DNA of 64,000 nucleotides from Dokdonella immobilis (GCF_900115085.1 NZ_FOVF01000016.1:1-64000); one strand, 5' to 3'. Positions 7,900 to 17,527 are shown, numbered from the stretch's first letter. Notes: a model not told the origin generated them from the letters alone. Numbers and translations: made by a program.

Positions 7900-8640
7900 G
7901 GGGAGGGCATCGCGGCTGAAGCCGCTCCTACAACGGAGCGGGGACGCGGGGACGGTTGTCGAAGTCCGCGCCGGGTGACGAAGGCTTTTCGTAGGAAGAG
8001 CCTTCAGGCTCGATGGTTTGTGGTGGGGTGTTGGAAGGGCATCGCGGCTGAAGCCGCTTCCTACGACGGAGCGGGGACGCGAGGGCGGTGGTCGAAGCCC
8101 GCGTCGGGTGGCGCCGGCTTTTCGTAGGAAGAGCCTTCAGGCTCGATGGTTTGTGGTGGGGTGTTGGAAGGGCATCGCGGCTGAAGCCGCTTCCTACAAC
8201 GAAGCGGTAACGCGAGGACGGTCATCGAAGCCCGCGCCGGGTGGCGAAGGCTTTTCGTAGGAAGTGCCTTCAGGCTCGATGGTTTGTGGTGGGGTGGGGG
8301 GAGAGCTTCGCGGCTGAAGCCGCTTCCTACAACGGAGCCGAAACGGGAGGACGGTCATCGAAGCCCGCGCCGGGTGACGAAGGCTTTTCGTAGGAAGTGC
8401 CTTCAGGCTCGATGGTTTCTGGTGGGGGGAAGGGCATCGCGGCTGAAGCCGCTTCCTACAACGGAGCGGGGACGCGGGGACGCGACGGCGGTGGTCGAAG
8501 CCCGCGTCGGGTGGCGCGGGCTCTGTGTAGGAAGAGCCTTCAGGCTCGATGGTTTGTTGCGGGGTGTGGGGAAGGGCATCGCGGCTGAAGCCGCTTCCTA
8601 CAACGAAGCGGACGCGCGGGGACGGGTTGCCGAGGTTCGC
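7900..8640. repeat. Tandem REP/BIME array of about 133-bp period between ppsA and ppsR
   Basis: Six copies of a hairpin reading GCGGCTGAAGCCGC (near 7,907, 8,039, 8,172, 8,305, 8,434 and 8,576; spacings 132, 133, 133, 129 and 142 bp) alternate with five copies of GAGCCTTCAGGCTC. Read on opposite strands, both hairpins begin GTAGGAAG and end CGATG, so they are inverted versions of one REP. The stems differ (AGCC/GGCT against CGGC/GCCG) but pairing is kept. The intervening sequence is also repeated, including GACGAAGGCTTTTC and GATGGTTTGTGGTGGGG. GTAG-headed REPs are the class mobilised by RAYT (TnpA-REP) transposases; none is coded in this window. The rest of 7,825-8,691 holds only the ppsA and ppsR leaders. 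Confidence 0.92.
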
Positions 8641-8691
8641 CTGGGCTAGGGGATTGAATAGACTGTGGGGCCGCCGACCGCTGGAATCTGC

Positions 8692-9507
8692 ATGCGCCGT
8701 ACCGTCTTTTACATCTCCGATGGCACCGGAATCACCGCCGAGACCATCGGCCACAGCGTGCTGACCCAGTTCGAGGGCATTGACTTCGAGACGTTTCGGG
8801 TGCCGTTCGTCGATTCCGACGACAAGGCCGAAGTGGCGGCGAACAGGATCAGGGCCTGCCATGAACGAACCGGTATGCGTCCGATCGTCGTCAACACGAT
8901 CATGGACCAGCGACTCAGCGATATCGTGGCGGACGGCGGCGGCCTCATGCTCGATGTGTTCGCGCCGTTCATCGGGCCGCTGCAGGACGAACTCGGGATG
9001 CCGCGTTCCTCACGCGTCGGCAAGGCCCACGGCCTGACCAATTTCGCCGAGTACGAGGCGCGCATCAATGCGACCAACTATGCGCTGTCGCACGACGACG
9101 GCATCGACGTGCGCTACGACGACGCCGAGGTCATCCTGGTCGGCGTGTCGCGGGTCGGCAAGACGCCGACCTGCCTGTACATGGCGCTACATTACGGGGT
9201 GAAGGCGGCCAACTATCCGCTGACCGAGGAAGATCTCGAGAAGCTCGAGTTGCCGGCGCGGCTGCGGCCGTACAAGTCGCGCCTGTACGCCTTGAGCATC
9301 GATGCCCAGCGCCTGGCCCAGGTGCGCGAGGCGCGCCGCCCGGGCAGCCAGTACGCGACCCTGGCGCAATGCCGGCGCGAACTGGACCTGGCCGAGAAGC
9401 TCTTCCGCCGCGACGGCATTCCGATGCAGAGCACGACGAATACGTCGATCGAGGAAATCGCCAGCAAGATATTGTCCCAGCTCGGCATCGAGAAGCACAT
9501 GTTCTGA
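8692..9507 (+). CDS. ppsR: PEP synthase regulatory protein (bifunctional kinase/pyrophosphorylase)
   Basis: 271 residues, DUF299 family. It inactivates PpsA by ADP-dependent phosphorylation of a threonine by the catalytic His and reactivates it by phosphate-dependent dephosphorylation. The N-terminus [16 protein letters not shown] and the P-loop [10 protein letters not shown] (about residues 150-159) are diagnostic. The ATG at 8,692 is chosen because family members begin right at this motif; an upstream in-frame GTG at 8,665 would add nine unrelated residues. It is divergent from ppsA across the REP array, the usual enzyme-regulator pairing. Confidence 0.96.
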   Translation: MRRTVFYISDGTGITAETIGHSVLTQFEGIDFETFRVPFVDSDDKAEVAANRIRACHERTGMRPIVVNTIMDQRLSDIVADGGGLMLDVFAPFIGPLQDELGMPRSSRVGKAHGLTNFAEYEARINATNYALSHDDGIDVRYDDAEVILVGVSRVGKTPTCLYMALHYGVKAANYPLTEEDLEKLELPARLRPYKSRLYALSIDAQRLAQVREARRPGSQYATLAQCRRELDLAEKLFRRDGIPMQSTTNTSIEEIASKILSQLGIEKHMF

Positions 9508-9602
9508 GCCGGCGCGGAACCGCGAGATGCGGTTCGGGCGAGGCCCTCATGGTACCCCCGGCGGCGGCGCAGCAACAGTCTGGTCGAAAAAACGGCCGAT
9601 GC

Positions 9603-9608
9603 TATGAT
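9603..9608 (+). promoter_or_regulatory. Probable -10 box of the DUF1249 gene
   Basis: TATGAT ends only 6 nt before the ATG at 9,615, so transcription would begin at or next to the start codon and the mRNA could be leaderless. No ribosome-binding sequence is visible just before the ATG, which agrees. The -35 element is weak (TGGTCG-like sequence near 9,582). Confidence 0.45.
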
Positions 9609-9614
9609 CGATCC

Positions 9615-10109
9615 ATGTCCACCCTGGTCGCCCATCGCAAGGCGGTTCTGCCCAGCCGGTTTTCCTGGCTCATGGGCATGCACGGCGAAAACTTCCATCG
9701 GCTCGCGCACCTGTTCGCGCCGCAGCGCCTGAATGCCGGCTTCTATCTGTCCTCGGTCGACGACCAGCTCGACGTGCGCCTCGAGATCATCGAGCACCAT
9801 CCGTACACGATCGATCTCGAACTGACCTACTGCCTGCGCGATAGCGAGACGGGTGGGCTGGTGCCGTCCGCACGCATCCGCATGTACCGAGATGCGCGCA
9901 TGGCCGAAGTGCTCCACTACCATGCCGACCTGCGCCTCGAGCAGGCGCTCGGCCCGTTGCCGCCGGCACGCACGATCTTCGAGCGACGCGTGCGCAGGAG
10001 CTCGTTCCTGAACCGCTGGCTCGAGTACCTGGCCGAGCAGGGCCACTCGATCGGCACGCTGGTCCCTGCACCGGGGGTTGCGGCGAAGCCGCTCGAAGCG
10101 ATCGCCTGA
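9615..10109 (+). CDS. DUF1249 family protein
   Basis: 164 residues, soluble. It carries the DUF1249 pattern: the N-terminal SRFSWLMGMHGENFHRL, the middle LELTYCL, and RMYRDARMAEVLHY. The family is widespread in gammaproteobacteria (E. coli YqiB type) and has no proven biochemical role. YqiB lies beside cpdA and nudF in E. coli, but no such neighbours occur here. The frame is open further upstream, yet the ATG at 9,615 matches the family N-terminus. The gene runs toward the tRNA cluster and probably ends at the shared terminator at 10,137-10,165. Confidence 0.85.
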   Translation: MSTLVAHRKAVLPSRFSWLMGMHGENFHRLAHLFAPQRLNAGFYLSSVDDQLDVRLEIIEHHPYTIDLELTYCLRDSETGGLVPSARIRMYRDARMAEVLHYHADLRLEQALGPLPPARTIFERRVRRSSFLNRWLEYLAEQGHSIGTLVPAPGVAAKPLEAIA

Positions 10110-10136
10110 GCACGCTCGTTGCGCGAACGGCAGGCA

Positions 10137-10165
10137 CAAAAAAACCCGCTTGCGCGGGTTTTTTT
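10137..10165. terminator. Bidirectional intrinsic terminator
   Basis: A stem ACCCGC-TTGC-GCGGGT is flanked by an A-run on the left and a T-run on the right, so it works on both strands. It can end the DUF1249 transcript (plus) and the tRNA Ala-Glu-Asp transcript (minus). Confidence 0.9.
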
Positions 10166-10173
10166 GTGAAAAG

Positions 10174-10250
10174 TGGCGGAGCGGACGGGACTCGAACCCG
10201 CGACCTCCGGCGTGACAGGCCAGCATTCTAACCAGCTGAACTACCGCTCC
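10174..10250 (-). tRNA. tRNA-Asp (anticodon GTC)
   Basis: 77 nt with an encoded CCA. The acceptor stem GGAGCGG pairs with CCGCTCC, the anticodon loop reads CTGTCAC, and the T-arm has GGTTCGAGTCC. It is the last gene of a three-tRNA minus-strand cluster. Confidence 0.97.
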
Positions 10251-10327
10251 ACATTTTTCGAGACGCGCGTCCTGCGCAATCCGCTATTCTCACCGATCGG
10301 ACCCGATTTCGCGAGCCTTCTCGTCAC

Positions 10328-10403
10328 TGGCGTCCCCAAGGGGATTCGAACCCCTGTTACTGCCGTGAAAGGGCGGTGTCCTGGGCCTCTAGACGATGGG
10401 GAC
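10328..10403 (-). tRNA. tRNA-Glu (anticodon TTC)
   Basis: 76 nt with an encoded CCA. The acceptor GTCCCCA pairs with TGGGGAC, the anticodon loop is CTTTCAC, and the D-arm GTCTAGAGGCC is typical of tRNA-Glu. It is the middle gene of the cluster. Confidence 0.97.
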
Positions 10404-10425
10404 GCATAGAGAAACCTGAGAAACC

Positions 10426-10501
<76 letters not shown>

Positions 10502-10709
10502 GGGAGGCGCGAGAGAATAAGGAGTGTGGGGGCCAGCGTCAACACTTATTCTGCACCCGGCGACATTTCGACACGCCGGTTGCATCCCGAAGCGCCTTTC
10601 CGTGCACTCGCCGAGCGCATGCCGGCGTCAGCCGTATGGCCACAAACCGCGGTATTCATGCGCCGCGAGCTATCATGGAAATCCATTCCCTGACATGGAG
10701 ATTTGGAAC

Positions 10710-11168
10710 ATGCGCGAACTCAATGGGCTGATCGTGGCCGCGCTCATCGCGGCCGGCATTACCGTTGCGGGCGTCGCCCGTGCGGATGAAACCAAGGCGG
10801 CTGCCTTGCCGCGCAGCGAGGCGCCGGCCGGCGTCGAGCTCTATTTCATCACGCCAAAGGATGGTGACACCGTGGGCGAGGACGTCGTCGTTCGCTTCGG
10901 GTTGCGGGGCATGGGCGTGTCGCCCGCCGGCATGCAAAAGGAAAAGACCGGTCACCACCACCTGCTGATCGATGTCGAGGGCTTGCCGCCGCTCGACCGG
11001 CCGATCCCGGCCGACGCCAACCACGTCCACTTCGGTGGTGGGCAGACCGAAACGACGGTCAAGCTGACGCCGGGCAAGCACACGCTCCAGCTCGACCTTG
11101 CCGATGCGCTGCACATGCAGTTCGATCCGCCGATCGTCTCGAAGAAGATCACGATCAACGTGAAATAA
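10710..11168 (+). CDS. DUF4399 domain protein, exported
   Basis: 152 residues. A signal peptide (LIVAALIAAGITVAGVARADE) is followed by a DUF4399 domain: VELYFITPKDGDTV, HHHLLIDVEGLPPL, NHVHFGGGQTE and PGKHTLQLDLADA. The His-rich strands suggest metal or ligand binding in the periplasm, but the family role is unknown. The ATG at 10,710 is supported by GGAG at 10,697-10,700; the ATG at 10,695 overlaps that site and is less likely. It stands alone and converges with the beta-helix gene. Confidence 0.85.
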   Translation: MRELNGLIVAALIAAGITVAGVARADETKAAALPRSEAPAGVELYFITPKDGDTVGEDVVVRFGLRGMGVSPAGMQKEKTGHHHLLIDVEGLPPLDRPIPADANHVHFGGGQTETTVKLTPGKHTLQLDLADALHMQFDPPIVSKKITINVK

Positions 11169-11183
11169 CGCGGGCCACCGTGG

Positions 11184-12749
11184 TCAGGGCGCGCGACCCT
11201 GTCGCGCGCCGCCAAGGCGTTGTCGCCAGCCGCCCAGCAAGGCGAGCAGGCTGGCGAGCAGCGTCGCGGCCCAGGGTCCGATCCCCGGTACCGCGATCGG
11301 TGGGCTGAGCGCGCCCTGGGTCTCGAACGCACCAATGTCGGCGGCTCCGTTGAACACCCTGGCGAAGCCGTTGCCACGCTGGTCCGTGGCCAGACCTTGC
11401 GGATTGGCACCGCTGTCGATGGCGATGCTGCCGGTACCGAGGGCGTGGGTCCGGGTCGGGCCGCCATTGTTGGCCAGCGGCAATAGCCCGGGATCGGTGT
11501 CCAGGGTGTCCGCAGGCAGATCGAGTGTGTCGCCGCGGCTGACGACGAGGTTGTGTCCACCCGAAATCGACAGCGGACTCTGGCTGTCCAAGTCGGCGCC
11601 GCCGAATGCGGCGGTGTTGCCGGACACGATCGTGCTCTGCAGGGTCGAGGGCAGGGCGTTCAGAATGAAGGAAATGCCGCCGCCCGTCGAACCGGCATGG
11701 TTGCCGGCGATGGTCGAATTTTCGATCAGCACCGCGGTGTCCTGGCGGACCCGGATTCCGCCGCCGTCGTCCTGTTCGGTCGAATTTCCCGAGACGGTCG
11801 AATTGCGCAGGATCAGGTCGCCTTCCTGGGTCAGCCCGCCGGCAAAGCGGATGGCGAAGTTGTCGCTGAAGGTCGAGCGCTCGATCGTGCCGCCATTGCG
11901 GGCGATGAACAGGCCGCCGCCGATTTCCCAATGCGACAGCGGCGCATTGTCCGTGCCGATCGCCGAATTCCCCGAGATCGTGCTGTCGAGGATGTCCACG
12001 CCGTAGGAAAAGGCGCCGCCTCCGTAGGCGGCCGTGCCGTTGGTCGGGTGGTCGCCAAATGCCGTGTTTCCGGAAATCGTGCTGTCGACCATGGTCAGGA
12101 AGCCGGACAGGACGCCGCCGCCATAGGCGCCGACGCCGACCGCCGTGCAGTCGCGGATCACCGCATTGTGCAGGGTCAGCGACGCCGCGGTGGCGACGCA
12201 GCCACCGAAGCCTATGTTGGTGCCGACCGCTTCGAAGCGACCGTTCGCGACAGTCAGGTCCTCGAGGGTCAGGGTTCCGGAACCGGGGTGGAACAGGATG
12301 CGGTCCTGGTCGAGGCCGTCGAGGACCAGGGCATCGGCACCCGGGCCACGCAGGGTCAGGCTGTCGAGTTCGATCTTGAGCGCGCCCTGGTTCAGGCTGA
12401 TGCGGCTGCAGGTCAGGGTCGACAGATCGATGGTGTCGCCGCTGAGGGCCTCGCCGATCCGCGTGCGCAGGCTTCCGGCCGAGTCGTCGTCCTCGCAGCT
12501 GCTGACCAGCAGGGTGGCGGGCGTGCGGCCGGGCACGACCGGTGAGGGCGGCAGGCGCATCGCCTCGATGCGTGCCCATAGCGGCGTGGTCTGCTCGGCG
12601 CGGGCGTGGGGCAGTGGCCATTCGAGCGGAATAGCCGGGTAATCCGGAGCGGATCGCTCGACGGCACCCGCATGGGCCATGGCGATCAGCAGGCTCGCCG
12701 CGAGGGCGGTGCGTGCGGCGCAGGTCGGGCAGGCGGGGCCAGCATTCAT
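11184..12749 (-). CDS. Secreted right-handed beta-helix protein with IPTL-like C-terminal anchor
   Basis: 521 residues. After a signal peptide (TALAASLLIAMAHAGA) comes a segment rich in repeated short strands: STISGNTAFGD, STISGNSAIG, STFSDNFAIR, STVSGNSTE, STIAGNHAGS, STIVSGNTAA, alternating with GGG turns. This is the polymorphic-outer-membrane/beta-helix pattern, and 'choice-of-anchor Q' proteins look alike. The C-terminus has PGIGPWAATLL, a hydrophobic stretch and then Arg/Gly-rich basic residues, like IPTL- or PEP-CTERM sorting signals. It is probably surface-bound or exported; ligand unknown. It lies between DUF4399 (convergent) and cpdB (same strand, upstream). Confidence 0.8.
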   Translation of the reverse strand: MNAGPACPTCAARTALAASLLIAMAHAGAVERSAPDYPAIPLEWPLPHARAEQTTPLWARIEAMRLPPSPVVPGRTPATLLVSSCEDDDSAGSLRTRIGEALSGDTIDLSTLTCSRISLNQGALKIELDSLTLRGPGADALVLDGLDQDRILFHPGSGTLTLEDLTVANGRFEAVGTNIGFGGCVATAASLTLHNAVIRDCTAVGVGAYGGGVLSGFLTMVDSTISGNTAFGDHPTNGTAAYGGGAFSYGVDILDSTISGNSAIGTDNAPLSHWEIGGGLFIARNGGTIERSTFSDNFAIRFAGGLTQEGDLILRNSTVSGNSTEQDDGGGIRVRQDTAVLIENSTIAGNHAGSTGGGISFILNALPSTLQSTIVSGNTAAFGGADLDSQSPLSISGGHNLVVSRGDTLDLPADTLDTDPGLLPLANNGGPTRTHALGTGSIAIDSGANPQGLATDQRGNGFARVFNGAADIGAFETQGALSPPIAVPGIGPWAATLLASLLALLGGWRQRLGGARQGRAP

Positions 12750-12823
12750 CCCGTCATTCTCGCCGATTCGGGGGCAGGGTGTTCAAGCCCGCCTGTGACG
12801 ACGGCCTCAGTACCGGCCGCGCA

Positions 12824-14836
12824 TCACTGTGGCCGACCGAGGTCGATCGAATAGGTCGACAGGCCGTCGCCATCGTCGGCGACCAACTGAACGCCGGCGA
12901 GCCCGGCGCGTCGGGCCAGATCGAGCTCGCCGCTGGCCGAATGGAAAACCAGTGGGCCGGCCATCGCCAGCGGAGCAAAACGCCACGGACGATCATTGCC
13001 GTCCTCGCTGAAGCCCAGATGCCCGCGTTGCCGGACCCAGTCGACCAGGATGCTGCGATTCATGTCGGGGGCATTGAAGACGATGTGGTCGCTGCCGGTG
13101 CCCGGGAAGCCGCCACCGCCACTGCCGCGATAATTGTTGGTGGCGAGGATGAAGACCTGTTCGGGCTGCACGGCACGACCCCCGAAGCGCAGGTCGACGA
13201 TGCGCTCGCCGACCGGTTTGCTGATGTCGATCACGTAGCGAATGTCGCCCTGGATCACGTCGAAGTTGAAACTCGGCACCTTGCGGTTGACCAGTTCCTG
13301 CGGTGTCGCGAGGCTTGGATCGATTTGGTTGAAGTAGCTCGCCGATTTCTCGAGCCAGGCCTTGAGGTCGGTGCCGTCGAGTTTCACGGCGGTCAGGGTG
13401 TTCGGATAGAGATACAGGTCGGCGGCGCTGCGGATGGCCAGCGGTCCGGCCTCGATGGCCGTGAAGTCGGTTGCGCCGCCGAAGCCGAGCTTGAACGGGG
13501 CGGCGGCGGAAAGTACCGGCAGGTCCTTCAGGGCCGGCAGGTTTTCGGCGATATAGCGCCGCACGTAGTCGCGCTGGGCCATGTTGATCGGCTGCAGCGC
13601 AGAGACATCGCCGACTGCGGCGAAGTAGGTCGTCATCGGGAAGTCGCTGTCGCCGATTGGCGCGGAAACATAGGCGACGGTCGCTTCGTGTTCGCTGCGC
13701 ACCGCTTCGGCGATGGCCGGATCGGCCGCGACCGGCGTTCCATCCGCAGCGCGGATGTCACGGACTTCGGAATGAGTACCCTGGGGGTCGATCCGCCAGT
13801 GCCCGTCGCGCCATTCGAGGGCCAGTTCGATCACGCCGAGGCTCTTGCCCCACATGTTGGCCATCACGGCCGGCTTGCCGTTGATGAAGCCGCGTTCGTT
13901 GTCGACGTCGGGCAGGTCGTTGTAACGCGCCTTCGGATTGCCCGGATCGGGAAAGGCCTGGTGCGAGTGGCCGAGCAGCAGCACGTCGATGTCGGGCTCG
14001 CGGGCGAGGTGCCAGTTGGCGTTCTCCATCGTGTCCGAATAGGCGCGTGTGTCGATGCCGCCATGCGACAGCGCGACGATCAGGTCGGCGCCCTGCGCAC
14101 GCAGCGCCGGTGCGTATTTTCGCGCCGCCTCGACGATGCCGAGGGTGCGCACCTTCCCTTCGAGCTGGTTGCGGTCCCAGAGCAGGATCGGCGGCGGCGT
14201 GAAGCCGATGATGCCGATTCGGATCGGCACGTCGACCCGCGCGCCGTCGACTGTGCGTGCCTTTATCGATCGTTCGAGCAGGGCGGTCGGTGGATACAGA
14301 GGCTGGTTCGTCGCGATGTCGATGACGTTGGCAAGGACCAGCGGAAAAGCCGGCCCGCTGCATCGACGGGGTGCGTCGCCGGCGCTGGCGAGCGGCTGTC
14401 CGGTCACTTGCAGCAGGTACGGCAGTCCGTAGTTGAACTCGTGGTTGCCGATCGTCGCGCCGTCGTAGCCGAGCCGGTCCATGGCCTTGTAGATGGCCAG
14501 TTCGCGATCGCAGGGCAGCGGCTGGCCGCGCGCCTGCCAGTCGGCCAACGCAGTGCCCTGGATCGTGTCGCCGGCATCGAACAGCAGGCTGTTGTCGAAT
14601 TCCTTGCGCGCCGCATGGACCAGGGTCGCCATGCGTTCAAGGCCCAGCGACGGATCCTCGCTGAGCTTGTAGTAGTCATAGCTCAGGACATTCGAGTGGA
14701 GGTCGGTCGATTCGAGGATGGCCAGCGTCGCCCGCGTGCCCGCGGGTGGCGGCGCAGGCGATATCGGCCGACTGGCGCAGCCTCCCATGGTCAGGGCAGC
14801 GAAGAAGAGGGCGAGTGCGGTCAGTCGATGCGACAT
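12824..14836 (-). CDS. cpdB: 2',3'-cyclic-nucleotide 2'-phosphodiesterase/3'-nucleotidase lipoprotein
   Basis: About 670 residues. The ATG at 14,836 gives a lipoprotein signal (ALALFFAALTMGGC). The calcineurin-like metallophosphatase domain has ESTDLHSNV, LFDAGDTIQG, IGNHEFNYG and LLGHSHQAFP, whose Asp, His and Asn ligands bind two metals. The C-terminal 5'-nucleotidase domain follows, with an EQVFILATNNYRGSGGGGFP-type substrate loop. It salvages extracellular nucleotides in the periplasm. The upstream in-frame stretch to 15,103 is non-coding. Confidence 0.93.
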   Translation of the reverse strand: MSHRLTALALFFAALTMGGCASRPISPAPPPAGTRATLAILESTDLHSNVLSYDYYKLSEDPSLGLERMATLVHAARKEFDNSLLFDAGDTIQGTALADWQARGQPLPCDRELAIYKAMDRLGYDGATIGNHEFNYGLPYLLQVTGQPLASAGDAPRRCSGPAFPLVLANVIDIATNQPLYPPTALLERSIKARTVDGARVDVPIRIGIIGFTPPPILLWDRNQLEGKVRTLGIVEAARKYAPALRAQGADLIVALSHGGIDTRAYSDTMENANWHLAREPDIDVLLLGHSHQAFPDPGNPKARYNDLPDVDNERGFINGKPAVMANMWGKSLGVIELALEWRDGHWRIDPQGTHSEVRDIRAADGTPVAADPAIAEAVRSEHEATVAYVSAPIGDSDFPMTTYFAAVGDVSALQPINMAQRDYVRRYIAENLPALKDLPVLSAAAPFKLGFGGATDFTAIEAGPLAIRSAADLYLYPNTLTAVKLDGTDLKAWLEKSASYFNQIDPSLATPQELVNRKVPSFNFDVIQGDIRYVIDISKPVGERIVDLRFGGRAVQPEQVFILATNNYRGSGGGGFPGTGSDHIVFNAPDMNRSILVDWVRQRGHLGFSEDGNDRPWRFAPLAMAGPLVFHSASGELDLARRAGLAGVQLVADDGDGLSTYSIDLGRPQ

Positions 14837-15038
14837 GGAGTGCTTGTCCGGGATGGCATGATTCGATTCTGCCGCGTTCGAGGTTTCATTTGTTCGGTGC
14901 CGGTGCGCGGAAGCGACGAAGCGTGCCTGCGGCCGGACCTGATTTCGGCCGCCGAGGCGCCCCGCGCATGCGGGGGAAAGGCGATGCACGCGCGATCTGC
15001 TACGCTTTGCGGCTTCGCAATCTGCCCCGTTGCCATTC

Positions 15039-16442
15039 ATGACCGTACGTACCCGCTTTGCCCCCAGCCCGACCGGATTCCTGCATATCGGCGGGGCCCG
15101 CACGGCCCTCTACTGCTGGCTCGAGGCGCGCCATCGCGGCGGCGAGTTCATCCTGCGCATCGAGGATACCGATCGCGAGCGTTCGACCCAGGAGGCCGTG
15201 CAGGCCATCCTCGACGGCATGAACTGGCTCGGCCTCGAGCACGACGAAGGCCCGTTCTACCAGACCCTGCGCATGGATCGCTATCGGCAGGTCGCCGAGG
15301 ACCTGCTCAAGGCCGGCAAGGCCTATTACGCCTACGAGTCGAAGGAAGAGATCGAGGCGATGCGCGCCGAAGCCATGGATAAGGGCCTCAAGCCGCGCTA
15401 CAACGGCTACTACCGTGACCGCAACGAACCGTATCGCGACGATCCGAACCGGGTGATCCGGTTCAAGAACCCGCAGTCGGGAAGCGTCGTTTTCGAGGAC
15501 AAGGTCAAGGGCCGCATCGAATGGAGCAACGAGGAGCTCGACGATCTCGTGCTGTTCCGCTCGGACGGCTTCCCGACCTACAACTTCGCCGTCGTCGTCG
15601 ACGACATCGACATGCGCATCAGCGAGGTCATCCGGGGCGATGACCATGTCAACAACACGCCGCGCCAGATCAACGTCTACAACGCGCTCGGCGCGGCCGT
15701 GCCGGAGTTCGCCCATCTGCCGATGATCCTCGGGCCAGATGGCCAGAAGCTCAGCAAGCGACATGGCGCGGTCGGCGTCATGCAGTACCGCGATGACGGC
15801 TTCCTGCCGCATGCGGTGCTCAACTATCTCGTGCGTCTCGGCTGGTCGCACGGTGACCAGGAGATCTTCTCGCGCGAGGAAATGATCGCCCTGTTCGATA
15901 TCGGCAAGGCCAACCGCGCGGCCTCTCGCTTCGACCTCGAGAAGCTGTCCTGGATCAACCAGCACTACATCAAGAACGACGACCCGATCGAGCTGGTCCC
16001 GCATTTCGTCTGGCAACTGCGTGCCGCCGGCATCGATCCCGAGCGCGGTCCGGAGCCGCTCGACGTGATCGTGGCCTTGCGCGAGCGGGCGCAGACGCTC
16101 AAGGAAATGGCCGAGAAGGCGCGGGTCTGGTATGCCCCGCTCGAACACTACGATGAGGCCGCCGTTGCCAAGCACTTGAAGGCGCCGACCGCGCTGAAGG
16201 CCCTGCAGGCCGTGCACGGGCAACTGACCGCGCTCGAGGACTGGTCGGTCGAACGCGTGCATGCAGCGATCGCCGCGGCTGCCGAGGAGATCGGCGAGGG
16301 CATGGGCAAGGTCGCCCAGCCGTTGCGCGTGGCCATCACCGGCACCCAGGTCTCGCCTTCGATCGACCATACGGTGTTCCTGGCCGGTCGCGACGAAGCC
16401 CTGCAGCGCGTCGAATCGGCGATCGCCAAGGCGGGCGGCTGA
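15039..16442 (+). CDS. gltX: Glutamyl-tRNA synthetase
   Basis: 467 residues, a class I discriminating-type GluRS. It has [20 protein letters not shown] at residues 6-25 (HIGG is normal for this enzyme), [10 protein letters not shown], and the KMSKS-loop equivalent KLSKRHG near 237. The ATG at 15,039 places the motif at the usual distance from the N-terminus; the codon at 15,030 adds three residues. It is divergent from cpdB. A TACGCT sequence near 15,001 is a plausible -10 box. The zinc-ribbon gene follows 4 bp downstream. Confidence 0.97.
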   Translation: MTVRTRFAPSPTGFLHIGGARTALYCWLEARHRGGEFILRIEDTDRERSTQEAVQAILDGMNWLGLEHDEGPFYQTLRMDRYRQVAEDLLKAGKAYYAYESKEEIEAMRAEAMDKGLKPRYNGYYRDRNEPYRDDPNRVIRFKNPQSGSVVFEDKVKGRIEWSNEELDDLVLFRSDGFPTYNFAVVVDDIDMRISEVIRGDDHVNNTPRQINVYNALGAAVPEFAHLPMILGPDGQKLSKRHGAVGVMQYRDDGFLPHAVLNYLVRLGWSHGDQEIFSREEMIALFDIGKANRAASRFDLEKLSWINQHYIKNDDPIELVPHFVWQLRAAGIDPERGPEPLDVIVALRERAQTLKEMAEKARVWYAPLEHYDEAAVAKHLKAPTALKALQAVHGQLTALEDWSVERVHAAIAAAAEEIGEGMGKVAQPLRVAITGTQVSPSIDHTVFLAGRDEALQRVESAIAKAGG

Positions 16443-16446
16443 GGCC

Positions 16447-16848
16447 ATGGCGAGCCTCGAGTGCACGCTGAGCGGACTGGCGAGTCTCGACACCGCCGAC
16501 ATCGATGCCGTGATGCGCATGAACGAGGCCTGCCTGCACACGCTGCTCGATCCGACCCTGTGGGTCTGGATGACCGCCATCAGCGCGGTCTGCGTGCTCG
16601 GGGGCGCGGCGATCGGCTGGATCAAGGGCCGGGTCCGGGCTGGCATCATCTGGGGTGCGGTACTCGGTCCGATCGGCTGGATCATCGTGGCCCTGTCCGC
16701 ATCGAAACTGCCGGCCTGCCCGGAATGCGCCAAGGGCAATCCGGCCAGCGCCAAGGTTTGCCGGCATTGCGGCGTGAACCTCAAGCAGTCGGCTGAACGC
16801 AGCGCGCGTTCCAGGCTCAAGGGCGCCGACAGCGGCGGCAGCTGGTAG
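16447..16848 (+). CDS. Small membrane protein with C-terminal zinc ribbon
   Basis: 133 residues. Two hydrophobic segments, about residues 37-56 (WVWMTAISAVCVLGGAAIGW) and 62-84 (AGIIWGAVLGPIGWIIVALS), are followed by a zinc ribbon CPEC...CRHCG near 91-108 and a Lys/Arg-rich tail. Similar layouts occur in many uncharacterised proteins where the ribbon faces the cytoplasm. It begins 4 bp after gltX and is probably co-transcribed with it. Function unknown. Confidence 0.75.
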   Translation: MASLECTLSGLASLDTADIDAVMRMNEACLHTLLDPTLWVWMTAISAVCVLGGAAIGWIKGRVRAGIIWGAVLGPIGWIIVALSASKLPACPECAKGNPASAKVCRHCGVNLKQSAERSARSRLKGADSGGSW

Positions 16849-16912
16849 CCGGCGGCAGCGGTCCGGCCCGGTGGTAAACTGCAGCGGGCGCCCCCAGTTC
16901 TGTCCGACGACC

Positions 16913-17392
16913 ATGGTACCGACCGCATCCCGAACGCCTGCTGCGCATCAGCATCGCCACGACGCCAAGGCGTTCGTGCGCGACGTGTCGCGCGTTTGCG
17001 GGGAGCGCGGCCTGCGCCTGACGCCGATCCGCCTGCGCGTGCTCGAATTGCTGGCCGAGGCGACGATTCCGGTCAAGGCCTACGACCTGCTCGACGATCT
17101 CAAGGACGGACCCGGCGCCGCGGCGCCGCCGACGGTCTACCGGGCGCTCGATTTCCTGCTCGAGCACGGCTTCATCCACAAACTCGAATCGATCAATGCC
17201 TTCGTCGGCTGCCATCACCCTGGTGAATCTCACCAGGTGCCGTTCCTGATCTGCGACGGCTGCGCCAGCGCGATCGAGATCTGCGATGAGGGGGTCGCCG
17301 ATCTGCTGACCCGACAGGCGCGGGACCGGGGATTCACGCCGGCCGGGCAGACCCTCGAAGTCCATGGACTGTGCGCCGATTGTTCGCGCTGA
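16913..17392 (+). CDS. zur: Fur-family zinc uptake regulator Zur
   Basis: 159 residues. The N-terminal winged helix includes LRLTPIRLRVLELL and PPTVYRALDFLLEHG, the Fur-family recognition helix. The C-terminal part has HHPGESHQVPFLICDGC and ends CADC, giving the two CxxC pairs of the structural zinc site; the HxPG..H..PFLIC pattern favours Zur over Fur. It represses target promoters when zinc is plentiful. The next gene carries a Zur-like operator. A TAAACT sequence about 40 bp before the ATG may be its -10 box. Confidence 0.9.
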   Translation: MVPTASRTPAAHQHRHDAKAFVRDVSRVCGERGLRLTPIRLRVLELLAEATIPVKAYDLLDDLKDGPGAAAPPTVYRALDFLLEHGFIHKLESINAFVGCHHPGESHQVPFLICDGCASAIEICDEGVADLLTRQARDRGFTPAGQTLEVHGLCADCSR

Positions 17393-17527
17393 GCCGCGCT
17401 TGCACGGTCAGGATGCCGCGCTACGGGTCAGATTGCGTTTCCTGGGACAAGGCCCTGTCGGTCGATCGGGCTGACGAGTCCCGCGCCGGACCGAATGCGG
17501 GACGGAGGGCCCCCGGGGCATCGGCCA

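Noticed and set aside
6037-8127. 696-codon plus-strand open frame across ppsA
   Set aside because: It is antisense to a complete ppsA and has an Ala/Gly/Val/Arg-rich composition typical of GC-rich shadows; its end reads through REP repeats.
7900-8640. Regular spaced repeats suggestive of a CRISPR array
   Set aside because: The sequences between hairpins are themselves repeated and not unique spacers, the period is ~133 bp, and no cas genes are present. It is a REP/BIME array.
15039-16442. HIGG instead of HIGH in GltX as a defect
   Set aside because: HIGG is the normal form in many bacterial glutamyl-tRNA synthetases.
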